NCBI RefSeq assembly: GCF_031455195.1
Contig: NZ_JAVDSH010000004.1
Span: 400,469-464,468, forward strand
Source of the DNA: Arthrobacter nitroguajacolicus_D
GTDB taxonomy: Bacteria > Actinomycetota > Actinomycetes > Actinomycetales > Micrococcaceae
Length of the DNA: 64,000 bases
Reading direction: 5' to 3'
This document shows positions 1 through 7,327 of the stretch, piece after piece; the first letter of the stretch is position 1; each line of letters begins with the position of its first letter. A program made the position numbers and the translations under genes. Under the pieces are notes generated by a model that did not search any database, was not told the origin of the DNA, and worked only from the letters and a program-made list of their open reading frames with translations.

Positions 1-55
1 AACGTAGTCCTGCTGACGGGGTGCGTCTACTGCCGGCCAACGGCATACTTGGCAC

Positions 56-499
56 ATGAAATTCACTACGACCATCGTGGGCGATGGCAACAAGTCGGGC
101 ATCGAAGTTCCGGACGGGATCGTTGAGGGGTTGGGTGGCGGCAAGCGGCCTCCAGTGGTGGTGACCATCAACGGCCAGAGCTACCGCAGCAGCATCGCCG
201 TGATGGGCGGCAAGTACATGGTGGGCGTCAGCTCGGCCAACCGCGAACTAACGGGCGCTTCCGCTGGGGACACGGTTGAGGTTGGCTTGGAAGTGGATAC
301 CCAGCCCCGCATCATCGAGGTCCCGCAGGACTTGGCTGCCGCGCTGGACGCCGAGCCTGGGGCGAAGGCCTTTTACGAGACCCTGAATTACAGTTCGCAG
401 CGGAGGTACGTGGAGCCGATCGGGGACGCCAAGACGCCGGAGACCCGGGCTCGAAGGGTTGCCAAGGTGGTGGAGGATCTGAAGGCCGGGAAGAAGTAG
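56..499 (+). CDS. YdeI/OmpD-associated family protein with DUF1905 domain
   Basis: This 147-residue protein has the two-part layout of the YdeI/OmpD-associated family: an N-terminal DUF1905 beta-barrel-like half (about residues 1-80, VVVTINGQSYRSSI region) and a C-terminal YdeI helix segment (about 90-145) containing RRYVEPIGDAKTPETRARR. The biochemical role of the family is not settled; some members have been linked to bacteriocin or peptide resistance. No Shine-Dalgarno is visible before the ATG. A CATACT hexamer ends 6 bases before the start, so a leaderless transcript is possible. It appears to be a single-gene unit. Family assignment is fairly safe; function is not assignable. Confidence 0.8.
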   Translation: MKFTTTIVGDGNKSGIEVPDGIVEGLGGGKRPPVVVTINGQSYRSSIAVMGGKYMVGVSSANRELTGASAGDTVEVGLEVDTQPRIIEVPQDLAAALDAEPGAKAFYETLNYSSQRRYVEPIGDAKTPETRARRVAKVVEDLKAGKK

Positions 500-598
500 C
501 TTCCTGCCGTTATCGAGCGAGTGAGTCGAGCCGCTGAGCCGCCACCGCGGCCGTGCCATGGCCGCTAGGCTGGACTTTTCGAGCTTTGGAGGCTGGCC

Positions 599-1054
599 GT
601 GGTTTACGACCCCGAGCGCGATCTGCGCGACGATGAAGTGTATGCCGAGCACAAGGAGGCCGTGGCAAACGGTCAGAAGCGAGTGCTCCGCAGGACCAGC
701 ACCGGCGAACTCCACAGTTACGCTGGCGATGAGATTGGATTCACGCCAGGCCGCGGCCACGCGCAGGTGAGTTCCTGGTGGGGGATGGCGATTCTGTCGG
801 CATTCGGATGCCTTGGGTTCGTTGCGTCGGTGGCGATGCTTCTGTCCCCGCTTTTTCAAGGAGATAGCCCCTCATGGGGCGCTCTTTGGGGTATGGGGCT
901 GGCGGGGTTTATTGCTTGGTATGGATTCAACCTGTCCAGGGACGAGTACAAAGCCACGCGGCTTCGCAAACACCGCGGTTCTCCCAAGCCCGGAACCGGT
1001 TACGTTGATGTGCAGCTGCTGGAAACAGGCCAGCGCCGCGCCAATCGAGGCTAG
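599..1054 (+). CDS. Small two-helix membrane protein of unknown function
   Basis: The 151-residue product has a hydrophilic N-terminus rich in charged residues (about 1-55), then two predicted membrane segments: about residues 62-86 (ILSAFGCLGFVASVAMLLS) and 96-115 (WGMGLAGFIAWYGFNL), followed by a basic tail. I do not recognise the family. The GTG start is chosen because GGAGG lies about 8 bases upstream. Its TAG stop overlaps the TAG stop of the convergent MFS gene in a shared CTAG tetranucleotide, so the two genes have no intergenic terminator between them. Confidence 0.7.
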   Translation: MVYDPERDLRDDEVYAEHKEAVANGQKRVLRRTSTGELHSYAGDEIGFTPGRGHAQVSSWWGMAILSAFGCLGFVASVAMLLSPLFQGDSPSWGALWGMGLAGFIAWYGFNLSRDEYKATRLRKHRGSPKPGTGYVDVQLLETGQRRANRG

Positions 1055-2316
1055 GCGAGTACCGCCGTCGTCGAGGCTTCCCGCGCTATCAGCGCGACAC
1101 CCGCTGCCGATGTGAAGAAGACTGCACCAAGGACCGCCCACCCCAGCGGGCCATGTTCGACGACGGTGGCGGTCACCACGAGCGGTGCGAGCATGGCACC
1201 CAGGGCAGATCCCATCCCGAACATCCCTTGGTAAGCACCCGCTTGGAGGGGGTTGGCGAGCTCGAAACTGAGTCCCCACGCTCCCGCCTGGGAAAGGATC
1301 TCCGCCAAGGAGTGCAGGAGTGCTGCACCGCAGAGGAGGGTGATGGCGGCGACCACCGGCACTCCGCCCGCCAATGCGTAGAGTGTGCAGGCTACGCTCA
1401 TCAGGACGCCCCCTGTCATCACGATCTTTCCTGCACGCCGAGGGTCGTCAGTACCTCGCGAGAGCGGCACTTGCAGCAGGACGACACACACAGTGTTGAT
1501 CACAAGGACCACGGATATGAGCACATCGGGCGCGCTGGTTTCCTGGGATATCCACAGCGGCACGCCCATCTCCGCGAGCCCGAACTGCATGCCGAATATG
1601 CCTGAGAGCACGGTCAGCAGTACGTACCGACGGTCCCGGAAAGGGGAGATGCCCCGCTCGGGAGCCCGGCTGGCGGGATCGTGGCGCGGTGCGTCAACGC
1701 GGTCGGGGAGGCGGCGGAGGCGCAGCGCGCTCAGGATGTAGACCACGCCGGCGCTGACCAGCATCCACCGGAACGCCTCGGCGGTGCCGGCCGTCAGCGC
1801 GAGTCCGGCGATCATGCCTCCCACCGCGATGCCCACGTTGGTGATGGTGCGGAGGACTGCGCGGGCATTCACGCGGTGAGTGCCGTCGAATGCCCGGGCT
1901 ATGATCGCGGAGCGCGTGGCGTTGGCGCCGCGGTCGACGCCCACCGTGATGCAGGCAATCACGACGGCGGTGCTGAAGTTCCCGGCGAACGCATAGGCTG
2001 CAATCGCGAGACCTTGGATGGCGACCATTCCTGCCAGGAGCCGCCGTGCGGAAAAGCGATCGGCAAGTCGACCGCCAATGTAGGAGGTGCCGACGCCGAC
2101 GCCGCTGGAAACGGAGAGAATCACGGCTATTTCCACGGCGCTCAGGCCGACGAAGCGGCTGAAGTACAAGACAGTCAGGGTGAGGAAGATGCCGCGGCCC
2201 AGTGTGGACACGAGGATGGCGGACGCGAGGATCTTGAGGGTGGGATCGGAGAGCGCTGCGCGGAGGGTGTGCTTCGGGGCCGGGGTGGTCTCTGCGGGGG
2301 ATGTAGTCACAGCCAC
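1051..2316 (-). CDS. MFS transporter (12-helix, exporter-like)
   Basis: The 421-residue protein shows about twelve hydrophobic segments and the MFS motif between helices 2 and 3 (SYIGGRLADRFSARR, matching G-x-x-x-D-R-x-G-R-R). A polar loop near the middle (about residues 205-230) separates the two six-helix halves. MFS proteins of this kind export small molecules or drugs by proton antiport; the substrate cannot be read from sequence. It is divergent from an HTH regulator whose start lies about 50 bp away, which suggests that regulator controls it. Its 3' end overlaps the neighbouring convergent gene by 4 bp. Confidence 0.88.
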   Translation of the reverse strand: MAVTTSPAETTPAPKHTLRAALSDPTLKILASAILVSTLGRGIFLTLTVLYFSRFVGLSAVEIAVILSVSSGVGVGTSYIGGRLADRFSARRLLAGMVAIQGLAIAAYAFAGNFSTAVVIACITVGVDRGANATRSAIIARAFDGTHRVNARAVLRTITNVGIAVGGMIAGLALTAGTAEAFRWMLVSAGVVYILSALRLRRLPDRVDAPRHDPASRAPERGISPFRDRRYVLLTVLSGIFGMQFGLAEMGVPLWISQETSAPDVLISVVLVINTVCVVLLQVPLSRGTDDPRRAGKIVMTGGVLMSVACTLYALAGGVPVVAAITLLCGAALLHSLAEILSQAGAWGLSFELANPLQAGAYQGMFGMGSALGAMLAPLVVTATVVEHGPLGWAVLGAVFFTSAAGVALIAREASTTAVLA

Positions 2317-2366
2317 AGTCTCGTCAGTCTCTAAAGGCTTTCGGTATTGATGTAGCGTTGTTCTTC

Positions 2367-3320
2367 ATGTTGAAGTACGAGTTGTCGGACGCAGATCTGG
2401 GCGGCGTGCGCTTCGGCATCTCGCCCCTGTGCGAACTTGGTCTTTCCCTGAGGGCAATTCGGGATCCCAGCCAGTACCCCCTTCAACTGCCATGGCTGCG
2501 TCGGACGGAAGAGGCACGCTCACGCTTGGACCTCGATAGGTTGCTCGCTTTGGTCGATGACCGACTGTGGACGCCGGACTTCCTGAACCCCAGGCCCCAG
2601 TCGCCACTCACCCGGATCGATGACGAGTTTGCGGCATTGGAGCGGATATCCGCCGAACAATTCCACGGGGACCTGATCCGGGTCCATGGCGCCGTGCCCC
2701 CGGTCTTTGCTGGACCGGCACGCCCGGCGATCCGTCGCATGGCCGGTATCCTCCAGGAGTTCTGGGACACCTGCTTCTCGCCGCACTGGCTGCGCATGCG
2801 GACCATCCTGGAAGCCGACATCGTCTACCGCGGCCGGCAGATTGCCCAGGGTGGGCTGTTCACGATGCTCAACGATTTGTCCGGTGCAGTGGAATTCGAC
2901 GGCCGGGTCATTTCCGTGAGGCTGAAGAATCCGGCGTCGCGAACTGAGAAGGCGGACGGACTGGGGCTGACCCTTGTTCCTACGATGTTTACCCGCAGGG
3001 CCTCTGCCCCCGTTAACCATGGAGACCCGCCGATGCTGATGTACCCGGCGCGAGGGCAGGGGGCCATGTGGGAAACGGAGCAGGTTCGGAACCCTGCCGC
3101 TGTTGTGGCGGTACTCGGCGAGGTCCGGACCAGCTTACTGACTGCCTTGGCCGCACCCGCATCATCCACAGAACTCGGAGTGCGCTTCGGCGTCACTGCC
3201 TCCGCCGTGAACCAGCACCTCAGGGCGCTCAGGGAGGCCGGCCTCGTTACGTCCGCCCGCTACGGCCACAGCGTGCTTTATTTCAGAAGCGAACTGGGGT
3301 CGGCGTTGCTGCTGGGGTGA
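2367..3320 (+). CDS. ArsR-like HTH transcriptional regulator with DUF5937-type N-terminal domain
   Basis: The N-terminal two-thirds (about 1-230) resemble the DUF5937 domain found in actinobacterial regulators (YELSDADLGGVRFGISPLCE near the start). The C-terminal 75 residues form a winged helix typical of ArsR proteins: SSTELGVRFGVTASAVNQHL then LREAGLVTSARYGHSVLYF. ATG 2367 is preferred; a TTG three codons earlier is also in frame. The gene is divergent from the MFS transporter with a short shared promoter region, the usual layout of a local repressor and its exporter. Ligand unknown. Its 3' end faces a convergent reductase gene across a 45-bp gap holding a small stem. Confidence 0.82.
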   Translation: MLKYELSDADLGGVRFGISPLCELGLSLRAIRDPSQYPLQLPWLRRTEEARSRLDLDRLLALVDDRLWTPDFLNPRPQSPLTRIDDEFAALERISAEQFHGDLIRVHGAVPPVFAGPARPAIRRMAGILQEFWDTCFSPHWLRMRTILEADIVYRGRQIAQGGLFTMLNDLSGAVEFDGRVISVRLKNPASRTEKADGLGLTLVPTMFTRRASAPVNHGDPPMLMYPARGQGAMWETEQVRNPAAVVAVLGEVRTSLLTALAAPASSTELGVRFGVTASAVNQHLRALREAGLVTSARYGHSVLYFRSELGSALLLG

Positions 3321-3365
3321 ACGCACGTGAGGTGGCCGCCCCAGGCGGGCTCCGCCGTCGTGCGT
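3321..3365. terminator. Possible bidirectional stem between convergent genes
   Basis: The 45-bp gap between two convergent stops begins ACGCACG and ends CGTGCGT, which pair perfectly, and the interior holds a second GCCGCC/GGCGG stem. There is no T-tract on either strand, so if it terminates transcription it would not be a classical intrinsic terminator. Low confidence. Confidence 0.35.
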
Positions 3366-3917
3366 TTAGTCCTTGCGCAGACTGTACGTGCTCACCACGT
3401 TGCCCTTGCTGGTGGCGTACTGGTCCTCCAGGACGAGCCGGTTCAGTGGATCGCCGTCCTCGAAGAGCCGCCGACCACTGCCGGCCACCACCGGGTGCGT
3501 CATCAGGGTCAGCTCATCGAGCACGCCCGCGAACAGCAGTTGGCGTACCAGCGAGATGCTGCCGCAGACGGCGATCTCGCCGCCGTCGCGGTTTTTGAGG
3601 TCCGTAACGAACTGCTCCACGTCGCCGTCAATCAGGTGCGAGTTTTCCCATTCCAGCGGTTCGGTCAGCGTGCGGGATGCGACGAACTTCTCGACAGGGT
3701 TGATGAAGGCGGCAAAGTCGTCGTCCTGCGTCGCGTTCGGCCAATACTGGGCCCACTCCTGGTAGCTGACACGCCCAAGGACCACGGTGTCCACCGTGTT
3801 GATCATATTGGTCAGGCCCTTGCCCAGGTCCTCGTCAAAGCTGTCGAACTGGAACTTGAACGGGTCCTGGACCACGCCATCCACGGAGTGGAACAGTCCG
3901 GCGGTGACTTTACGCAT
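3366..3917 (-). CDS. Dihydrofolate reductase family protein (RibD C-terminal fold)
   Basis: The 183-residue protein fits the RibD_C/DHFR-like family (YyaP/YwjB type): MRKVTAGLFHSVDGVVQDP at the N-terminus, the DTVVLGRVSYQEW substrate-region motif, and GGEIAVCGSISLVRQLL, which matches the NADPH-binding G-G-x-x-x-x-x-x loop. These proteins are probably NADPH-dependent reductases but the substrate is unknown; genuine folate reduction should not be assumed. A strong GAGGAG lies 7-12 bases before ATG 3917 and sits in the 12-bp gap after the stop of the upstream STAS-like gene, so the two form an operon. Confidence 0.85.
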   Translation of the reverse strand: MRKVTAGLFHSVDGVVQDPFKFQFDSFDEDLGKGLTNMINTVDTVVLGRVSYQEWAQYWPNATQDDDFAAFINPVEKFVASRTLTEPLEWENSHLIDGDVEQFVTDLKNRDGGEIAVCGSISLVRQLLFAGVLDELTLMTHPVVAGSGRRLFEDGDPLNRLVLEDQYATSKGNVVSTYSLRKD

Positions 3918-3929
3918 CTCGGTCTCCTC

Positions 3930-4250
3930 TTAAGCTGCTCGGCTTGCTGTCTGGAATTCGCGGGTCGGCAGGGCCGTCACATTGTTGTTCTGGAACCGGA
4001 CGGGGACCTCGTGAAGCTCGGCGAACACCTGGAGCTGTTGCAAAGCGTCTGCATCCACGGTCGCTTCCGTCAGGTCCATCTCGACGCCGAGCCCGCCGCC
4101 GAGGCTTTTGGTGCGTTGGACCACCGGGTAGAGGCCCTGAAGGCTCAGGGCGGTCACGCGACCGGTTGCGGCGATCTGGATCTGTTCGCCGTCTACATCG
4201 ACGCGAACAACTACGGAGAGCTTGTCGCTGGGCAATGTGCTGCCTTTCAT
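3930..4250 (-). CDS. Small STAS-like protein
   Basis: Starting at ATG 4250 the product is 106 residues (MKGSTLPSDKLSVVVRVDVD). The pattern of beta-strand (QIQIAATGRVTA), helix (LQGLYPVVQRTKSL), strand (GGGLGVEMDLTEATVDADAL) and helix (QQLQVFAELHEVPVRF) resembles a STAS/anti-sigma-antagonist fold, though the phosphorylatable serine of classical antagonists is not evident. The frame stays open further upstream, but that extension has atypical arginine-rich composition, so the internal ATG is preferred. It lies directly upstream of the DHFR-like gene and is probably co-transcribed. Fold assignment is inference. Confidence 0.6.
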   Translation of the reverse strand: MKGSTLPSDKLSVVVRVDVDGEQIQIAATGRVTALSLQGLYPVVQRTKSLGGGLGVEMDLTEATVDADALQQLQVFAELHEVPVRFQNNNVTALPTREFQTASRAA

Positions 4251-4520
4251 CAGGTTGCTGCCACGCTGCAGCGCCCCCCAGCGTAGACGCCGAGTGTGAC
4301 GTGCGCAACATTGCGACGGCAAGCTGGTGCGTGGGTGGCTGTCTCGCAAGTTGGGGGTGGGTGGAGGCGCCCACAGCCGTCGAAACTCATTTCCATCCAA
4401 CTCTCATTGTCACGGGTTCTCTACCGGAGGAGACTGAGGCGACGGCATCCCATCTCGGACCGCCTGCGAGGCCACCCGGCTGCGGGGCCTCACAGTAGCT
4501 TGTAGTGGCCTGGTGGATCA

Positions 4521-5309
4521 ATGAGTTCTATGACGCCCATCGAAAAGGCCGCTCAGCGGTCACGCCATCTCTTGCCCTTGCTGACTATCGCACTGATTGG
4601 ATGTCTCGGCGGGTGCGAGTATGAGTCCGACGACGCATCCCTGCCGTCTGCCAGTTCTCCGATGACGGAGGCTCGCACGGTCCCACCGCTGCCTGAGAGT
4701 CGCGACCCTCGCACGGTCCCGCCACTGCCGAAGAGTGGCGATATCGACGCTGGCACATATCTAGTCCCCGTCGACGGCTACAAGGAGCCTTTCGAGATCA
4801 CCGTTCCAGGCGGCTGGTCTGCTCTCGACGGCAACAGCCTGGGCAAGGATGACCCGGATCACCCGGCTGAATGGGCCGTCCGCCTGACCCTTGGGTCCGC
4901 GTTCTATGTGTCGATGGACGCATGCCACTGGAGGGGTGCCCTTGCCGATGTCGGTCCTGCGGACTGGGCCTTCACTAGGGCTATGGCGGCGCAATCGTCA
5001 ACGGCAAGCACTCCTCCTGTCAAGATCATGGTGGGCGATTACCCCGGCTTCGAGTTCGACCACTCCGTCGAGGGCGACGTGGACATCCCGGCCTGCGACA
5101 GCGGCAAGTTCTGCATCCACTCAGAAATGATGTACCACTGCACACACTGGTACTCGACTCAGAATGAACACGAGACCTACCGGGTGGTCGACTTGGAGGG
5201 CCGGCGGGCTGTCGTTGCGGTGGGCTATATCGACGAATCGATCAATCCGGAGCTGATAAGGGAGGCGCGCGCCGTTTTCGACTCGATCGTGTTCAGGTCC
5301 TTCAAGTGA
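4521..5309 (+). CDS. Secreted lipoprotein of unknown function
   Basis: The 262-residue protein has a basic start, a hydrophobic segment (HLLPLLTIALIG) and a lipobox LGGC with the modified cysteine at about residue 32, so it should be anchored to the outer face of the membrane. After the lipobox comes a low-complexity linker containing two copies of a 12-residue unit, RTVPPLPESRDP and RTVPPLPKSGDI (36-bp tandem repeat at about 4674-4745). The globular part (about 75-262) contains five cysteines in the mature domain and no motif I recognise. It stands alone between a divergent operon and a decayed region. Confidence 0.72.
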   Translation: MSSMTPIEKAAQRSRHLLPLLTIALIGCLGGCEYESDDASLPSASSPMTEARTVPPLPESRDPRTVPPLPKSGDIDAGTYLVPVDGYKEPFEITVPGGWSALDGNSLGKDDPDHPAEWAVRLTLGSAFYVSMDACHWRGALADVGPADWAFTRAMAAQSSTASTPPVKIMVGDYPGFEFDHSVEGDVDIPACDSGKFCIHSEMMYHCTHWYSTQNEHETYRVVDLEGRRAVVAVGYIDESINPELIREARAVFDSIVFRSFK

Positions 5310-5983
5310 CCAGCTGATCCGATAGGCGATCCCGCCCGCGGTCTCCGACTCCTTCTTTGAACTCACCGGGGTGTCTCATAGCCTCTGTGTCTCGAAAAGC
5401 TGGGGTTTCGAGGCAAGTTCGAGCGGGCGCCGGAGGAGGTTGCTGAGATTCGAGGCGACACGGAGCGGCGCAAGAACAGCGCCATTTTTCGCCAACATTC
5501 ACATTCTCGCGACTCCTGACTGATAGAGGAGTGTCCCATTGGAGGTGTCCCACTTCTAAGGAAATGGGACACCCTAGAAGCAGCAGCCAGGCAAGTCTCT
5601 TCTGAGTGATCCTCCTCAAGTGGTGGGAGTTTCAGTTCGTCTGCTACTCGCAGCGTACCTGCGCAAAGCTATGATTTCGCTCGCCATAAATCTGGCTCAT
5701 GCAACTTACCGGAGCGGTCGAGGCGTCTGAGGGCTTTCTGCCTCTCTAGCCCTGGGCGGAGTACTATTCTCATCATTTCGGGCCAGCCGTCGCCCTGGAA
5801 ACCGGCCCGTCCGGGTACGAGGCGATACATTTTGCGATGCAGACGCGCATGCCCGTCCCGCCAAGAAAGATAAACCAGAAACTCCTGCGGCGCTGTGATC
5901 CTGTACTGCCGAGTTTCCCCGCCGGAATCGTTCCCAAACTTTGAAGCCCTTGCATACAACCTCTCAGTTCAAGGTACCCACAC
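5310..5983. other. Decayed non-coding stretch with a palindrome
   Basis: No reading frame here has convincing codon bias or family similarity on either strand. The stretch contains a 30-bp near-perfect palindrome at 5544-5573 with a partial copy (GTGTCCCATT) just upstream at 5531-5540. An unrecognised open frame of about 96 codons on the minus strand (5669-5959) has protein-like composition but no detectable family. I read the area as gene debris rather than functional coding sequence. Confidence 0.5.
5544..5573. repeat. Palindromic repeat, copy 1
   Basis: The arms GGTGTCCCACTTC and GAAATGGGACACC pair almost perfectly around a 4-base centre. A second copy lies at 6362-6389 with only three differences in the shared core. 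Such self-complementary units can be REP/MITE-like elements or remnants of insertion-sequence ends; no transposase is associated here. Confidence 0.7.
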
Positions 5984-6388
5984 CTACCACGTGGGACAGA
6001 ACGAGATTCTGGTCCAGGAGCCCTCATTCCAAGGCTCGACGTAGAGTTCCAGCCGATGAATCCCGGGTTGGGCAAGACCCCAGGCGGCGAGGGCACCTAA
6101 AGCAGAGGAAGCAGCTCCCTTCCCCCGATGAATTGGCGCGACCCAATAGCCAATGCTCGCCCGGCCTTGGCTGAGGTTCTTCAGCCACAGCCCGATTTGG
6201 CCAACCGCCTGATCAGAGGAGGAATCAGCAATAGCGAAGGAGTACCCGGTGCCATCAACTAAGCGCTGGTGCTGTCTTTCGATGAAGGCCAGAGCTGCCT
6301 GGCGTGAACCGCTGGCGGGAACTCTACGCGGAGCCCCCGGGCAGCGGGGGAGATACCGAACCGTCCCACTTCCAAGGAAACGGGACAC
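5984..6388 (-). pseudogene. Broken GNAT-family acetyltransferase (RimJ/RimL-like)
   Basis: The readable part matches RimJ/RimL-type GNAT N-acetyltransferases: AALAFIERQHQRLVDGTGYS, then the strand SSDQAVGQIGLWLKNL, the acetyl-CoA loop region SIGYWVAPIHRGKGAAS and HRLELYVEPWNEGS. It lacks the first roughly 40 residues of such enzymes: the frame opens exactly at the palindromic repeat at 6362-6389. After WNEGSW the similarity stops and a stop codon follows; the expected TAERAGF-type continuation is not intact in any frame. Loss of both ends argues for a pseudogene, possibly truncated by the repeat. Confidence 0.7.
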
Positions 6389-6389
6389 C
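6362..6389. repeat. Palindromic repeat, copy 2
   Basis: This sequence (CGTCCCACTTCC then AAGGAAACGGGACACC) is a second copy of the palindrome at 5544-5573. It sits at the truncated 5' edge of the GNAT pseudogene, so the pair brackets about 790 bp of degraded sequence. Confidence 0.65.
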
Positions 6390-6448
6390 CTATGGGGTTC
6401 ATCAATTCCCCGAACCTACTACATGGCCGGCAAGGCCCTGAGCGCCTC

Positions 6449-6506
6449 AAAAAACGGCGAGTGCCGCCGTCGTACTTCTTGTGAAAGTACGACGGCGGCA
6501 CTCGCC
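6449..6506 (-). terminator. Intrinsic terminator of the PfpI gene
   Basis: On the minus strand a perfect 22-bp stem (left arm begins GGCGAGTGCCGCC, 7-base loop) is followed by a run of six T residues. It lies 20 bp beyond the stop codon of the PfpI gene, the correct position and orientation for Rho-independent termination. Confidence 0.9.
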
Positions 6507-6526
6507 TTATGTGGCCCGGCTGGGCG

Positions 6527-7093
6527 CTAGGCGGTCTGGCCGGCGTGCTGGCCTTCGGAGATTTCCTCCACGACCTTGGCGTTGAAGGCGGGCAGGTCGT
6601 CCGGTTTACGGCTGGTGACCAGGCCCTGGTCCACCACCACTTCCTCGTCTGTCCAGTTGGCACCCGCGTTCTTCAGGTCCGTCTGGAGCGTGTGGTACGA
6701 GGTGACGTTGCGGCCCTTGATGACGCCGGCCTCGATGAGGAGCCATGGGCCGTGGCAGATCGATGCCACGGGCTTGTGCTGCTCGAAGAAGGCTCGCGTG
6801 AAGTTCTGGGCGTCCTTATCGACGCGGAGGTTGTCCGCGTTCACCACGCCGCCCGGGAGCACCAGGGCGTCGAAGTCGGATGCGTTGGCGTCTGACACCG
6901 CGAGGGTTGCATCGAAAGTGTCACCCGGCTCGGTGCCGTTATAGCCCTGGATTTTGCCCTTTTCGGGGGCGACGAGCGTTGGTTCGCCGCCCGCGTCCTT
7001 CACCGCTTGCCATGGGCTGGTGAGTTCCACCTGCTCCACGCCGTCAGTCAGCAGGAATGCGACCTTCTTGCCTGAGATGTTGTGTTCTGACAT
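6527..7093 (-). CDS. Type 1 glutamine amidotransferase-like protein, DJ-1/PfpI family
   Basis: The 188-residue product is a full-length PfpI/YhbO-type member of the DJ-1 superfamily. It has the opening strand KVAFLLTDGVEQVEL, the FDALVLPGGVVNADNLR segment and the nucleophile elbow ASICHGPWLL with its cysteine and histidine. Relatives act as stress-protective chaperones, deglycases or peptidases, a contested point for the family. ATG 7093 is chosen because GAGGAGG lies 6-12 bases upstream; an upstream in-frame start lacks this. A 22-bp terminator follows the gene, and a TAGTAA-type palindrome lies about 92 bp upstream, which may place it in a stress regulon. Confidence 0.9.
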   Translation of the reverse strand: MSEHNISGKKVAFLLTDGVEQVELTSPWQAVKDAGGEPTLVAPEKGKIQGYNGTEPGDTFDATLAVSDANASDFDALVLPGGVVNADNLRVDKDAQNFTRAFFEQHKPVASICHGPWLLIEAGVIKGRNVTSYHTLQTDLKNAGANWTDEEVVVDQGLVTSRKPDDLPAFNAKVVEEISEGQHAGQTA

Positions 7094-7184
7094 TGTTCCT
7101 CCTCTTGTTCGGCTGCCTTTTGGGCACATGCCGGTGCTGCGAGAGTTGTTTGTCTGACCTGTTCCAGCCTAGGGAACACAGTCT

Positions 7185-7202
7185 TAGTAAGCAAGCTGAC
7201 TA
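7185..7202. promoter_or_regulatory. Candidate operator, TAGTAA-N6-TGACTA
   Basis: The sequence TAGTAAGCAAGCTGACTA is an 18-bp palindrome with one mismatch, about 92 bp upstream of the PfpI start. Related sites with the same 6-base spacing lie at 27008-27025 (sigma factor/ANTAR intergenic) and 40722-40739 (DUF3618 operon). AT-rich symmetry in a GC-rich genome, and recurrence before stress-type genes, suggest a shared regulator; this is inference. Confidence 0.4.
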
Positions 7203-7327
7203 TTATTTCTGTGGATCACCACCTGGGGTCGCACCGGGGCTTGCGCCGGCGGGTGGCTACTGGATAGTAGGCTGAGTCGCATGACGTGGGGGCGCCGGTT
7301 CCTCCCGCACCCCGGAGGACTCGCCAC

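Noticed and set aside
5669..5959. Minus-strand frame of 96 codons in the decayed area
   Set aside because: No family match or ribosome binding site; it overlaps other weak frames and lies in gene debris.
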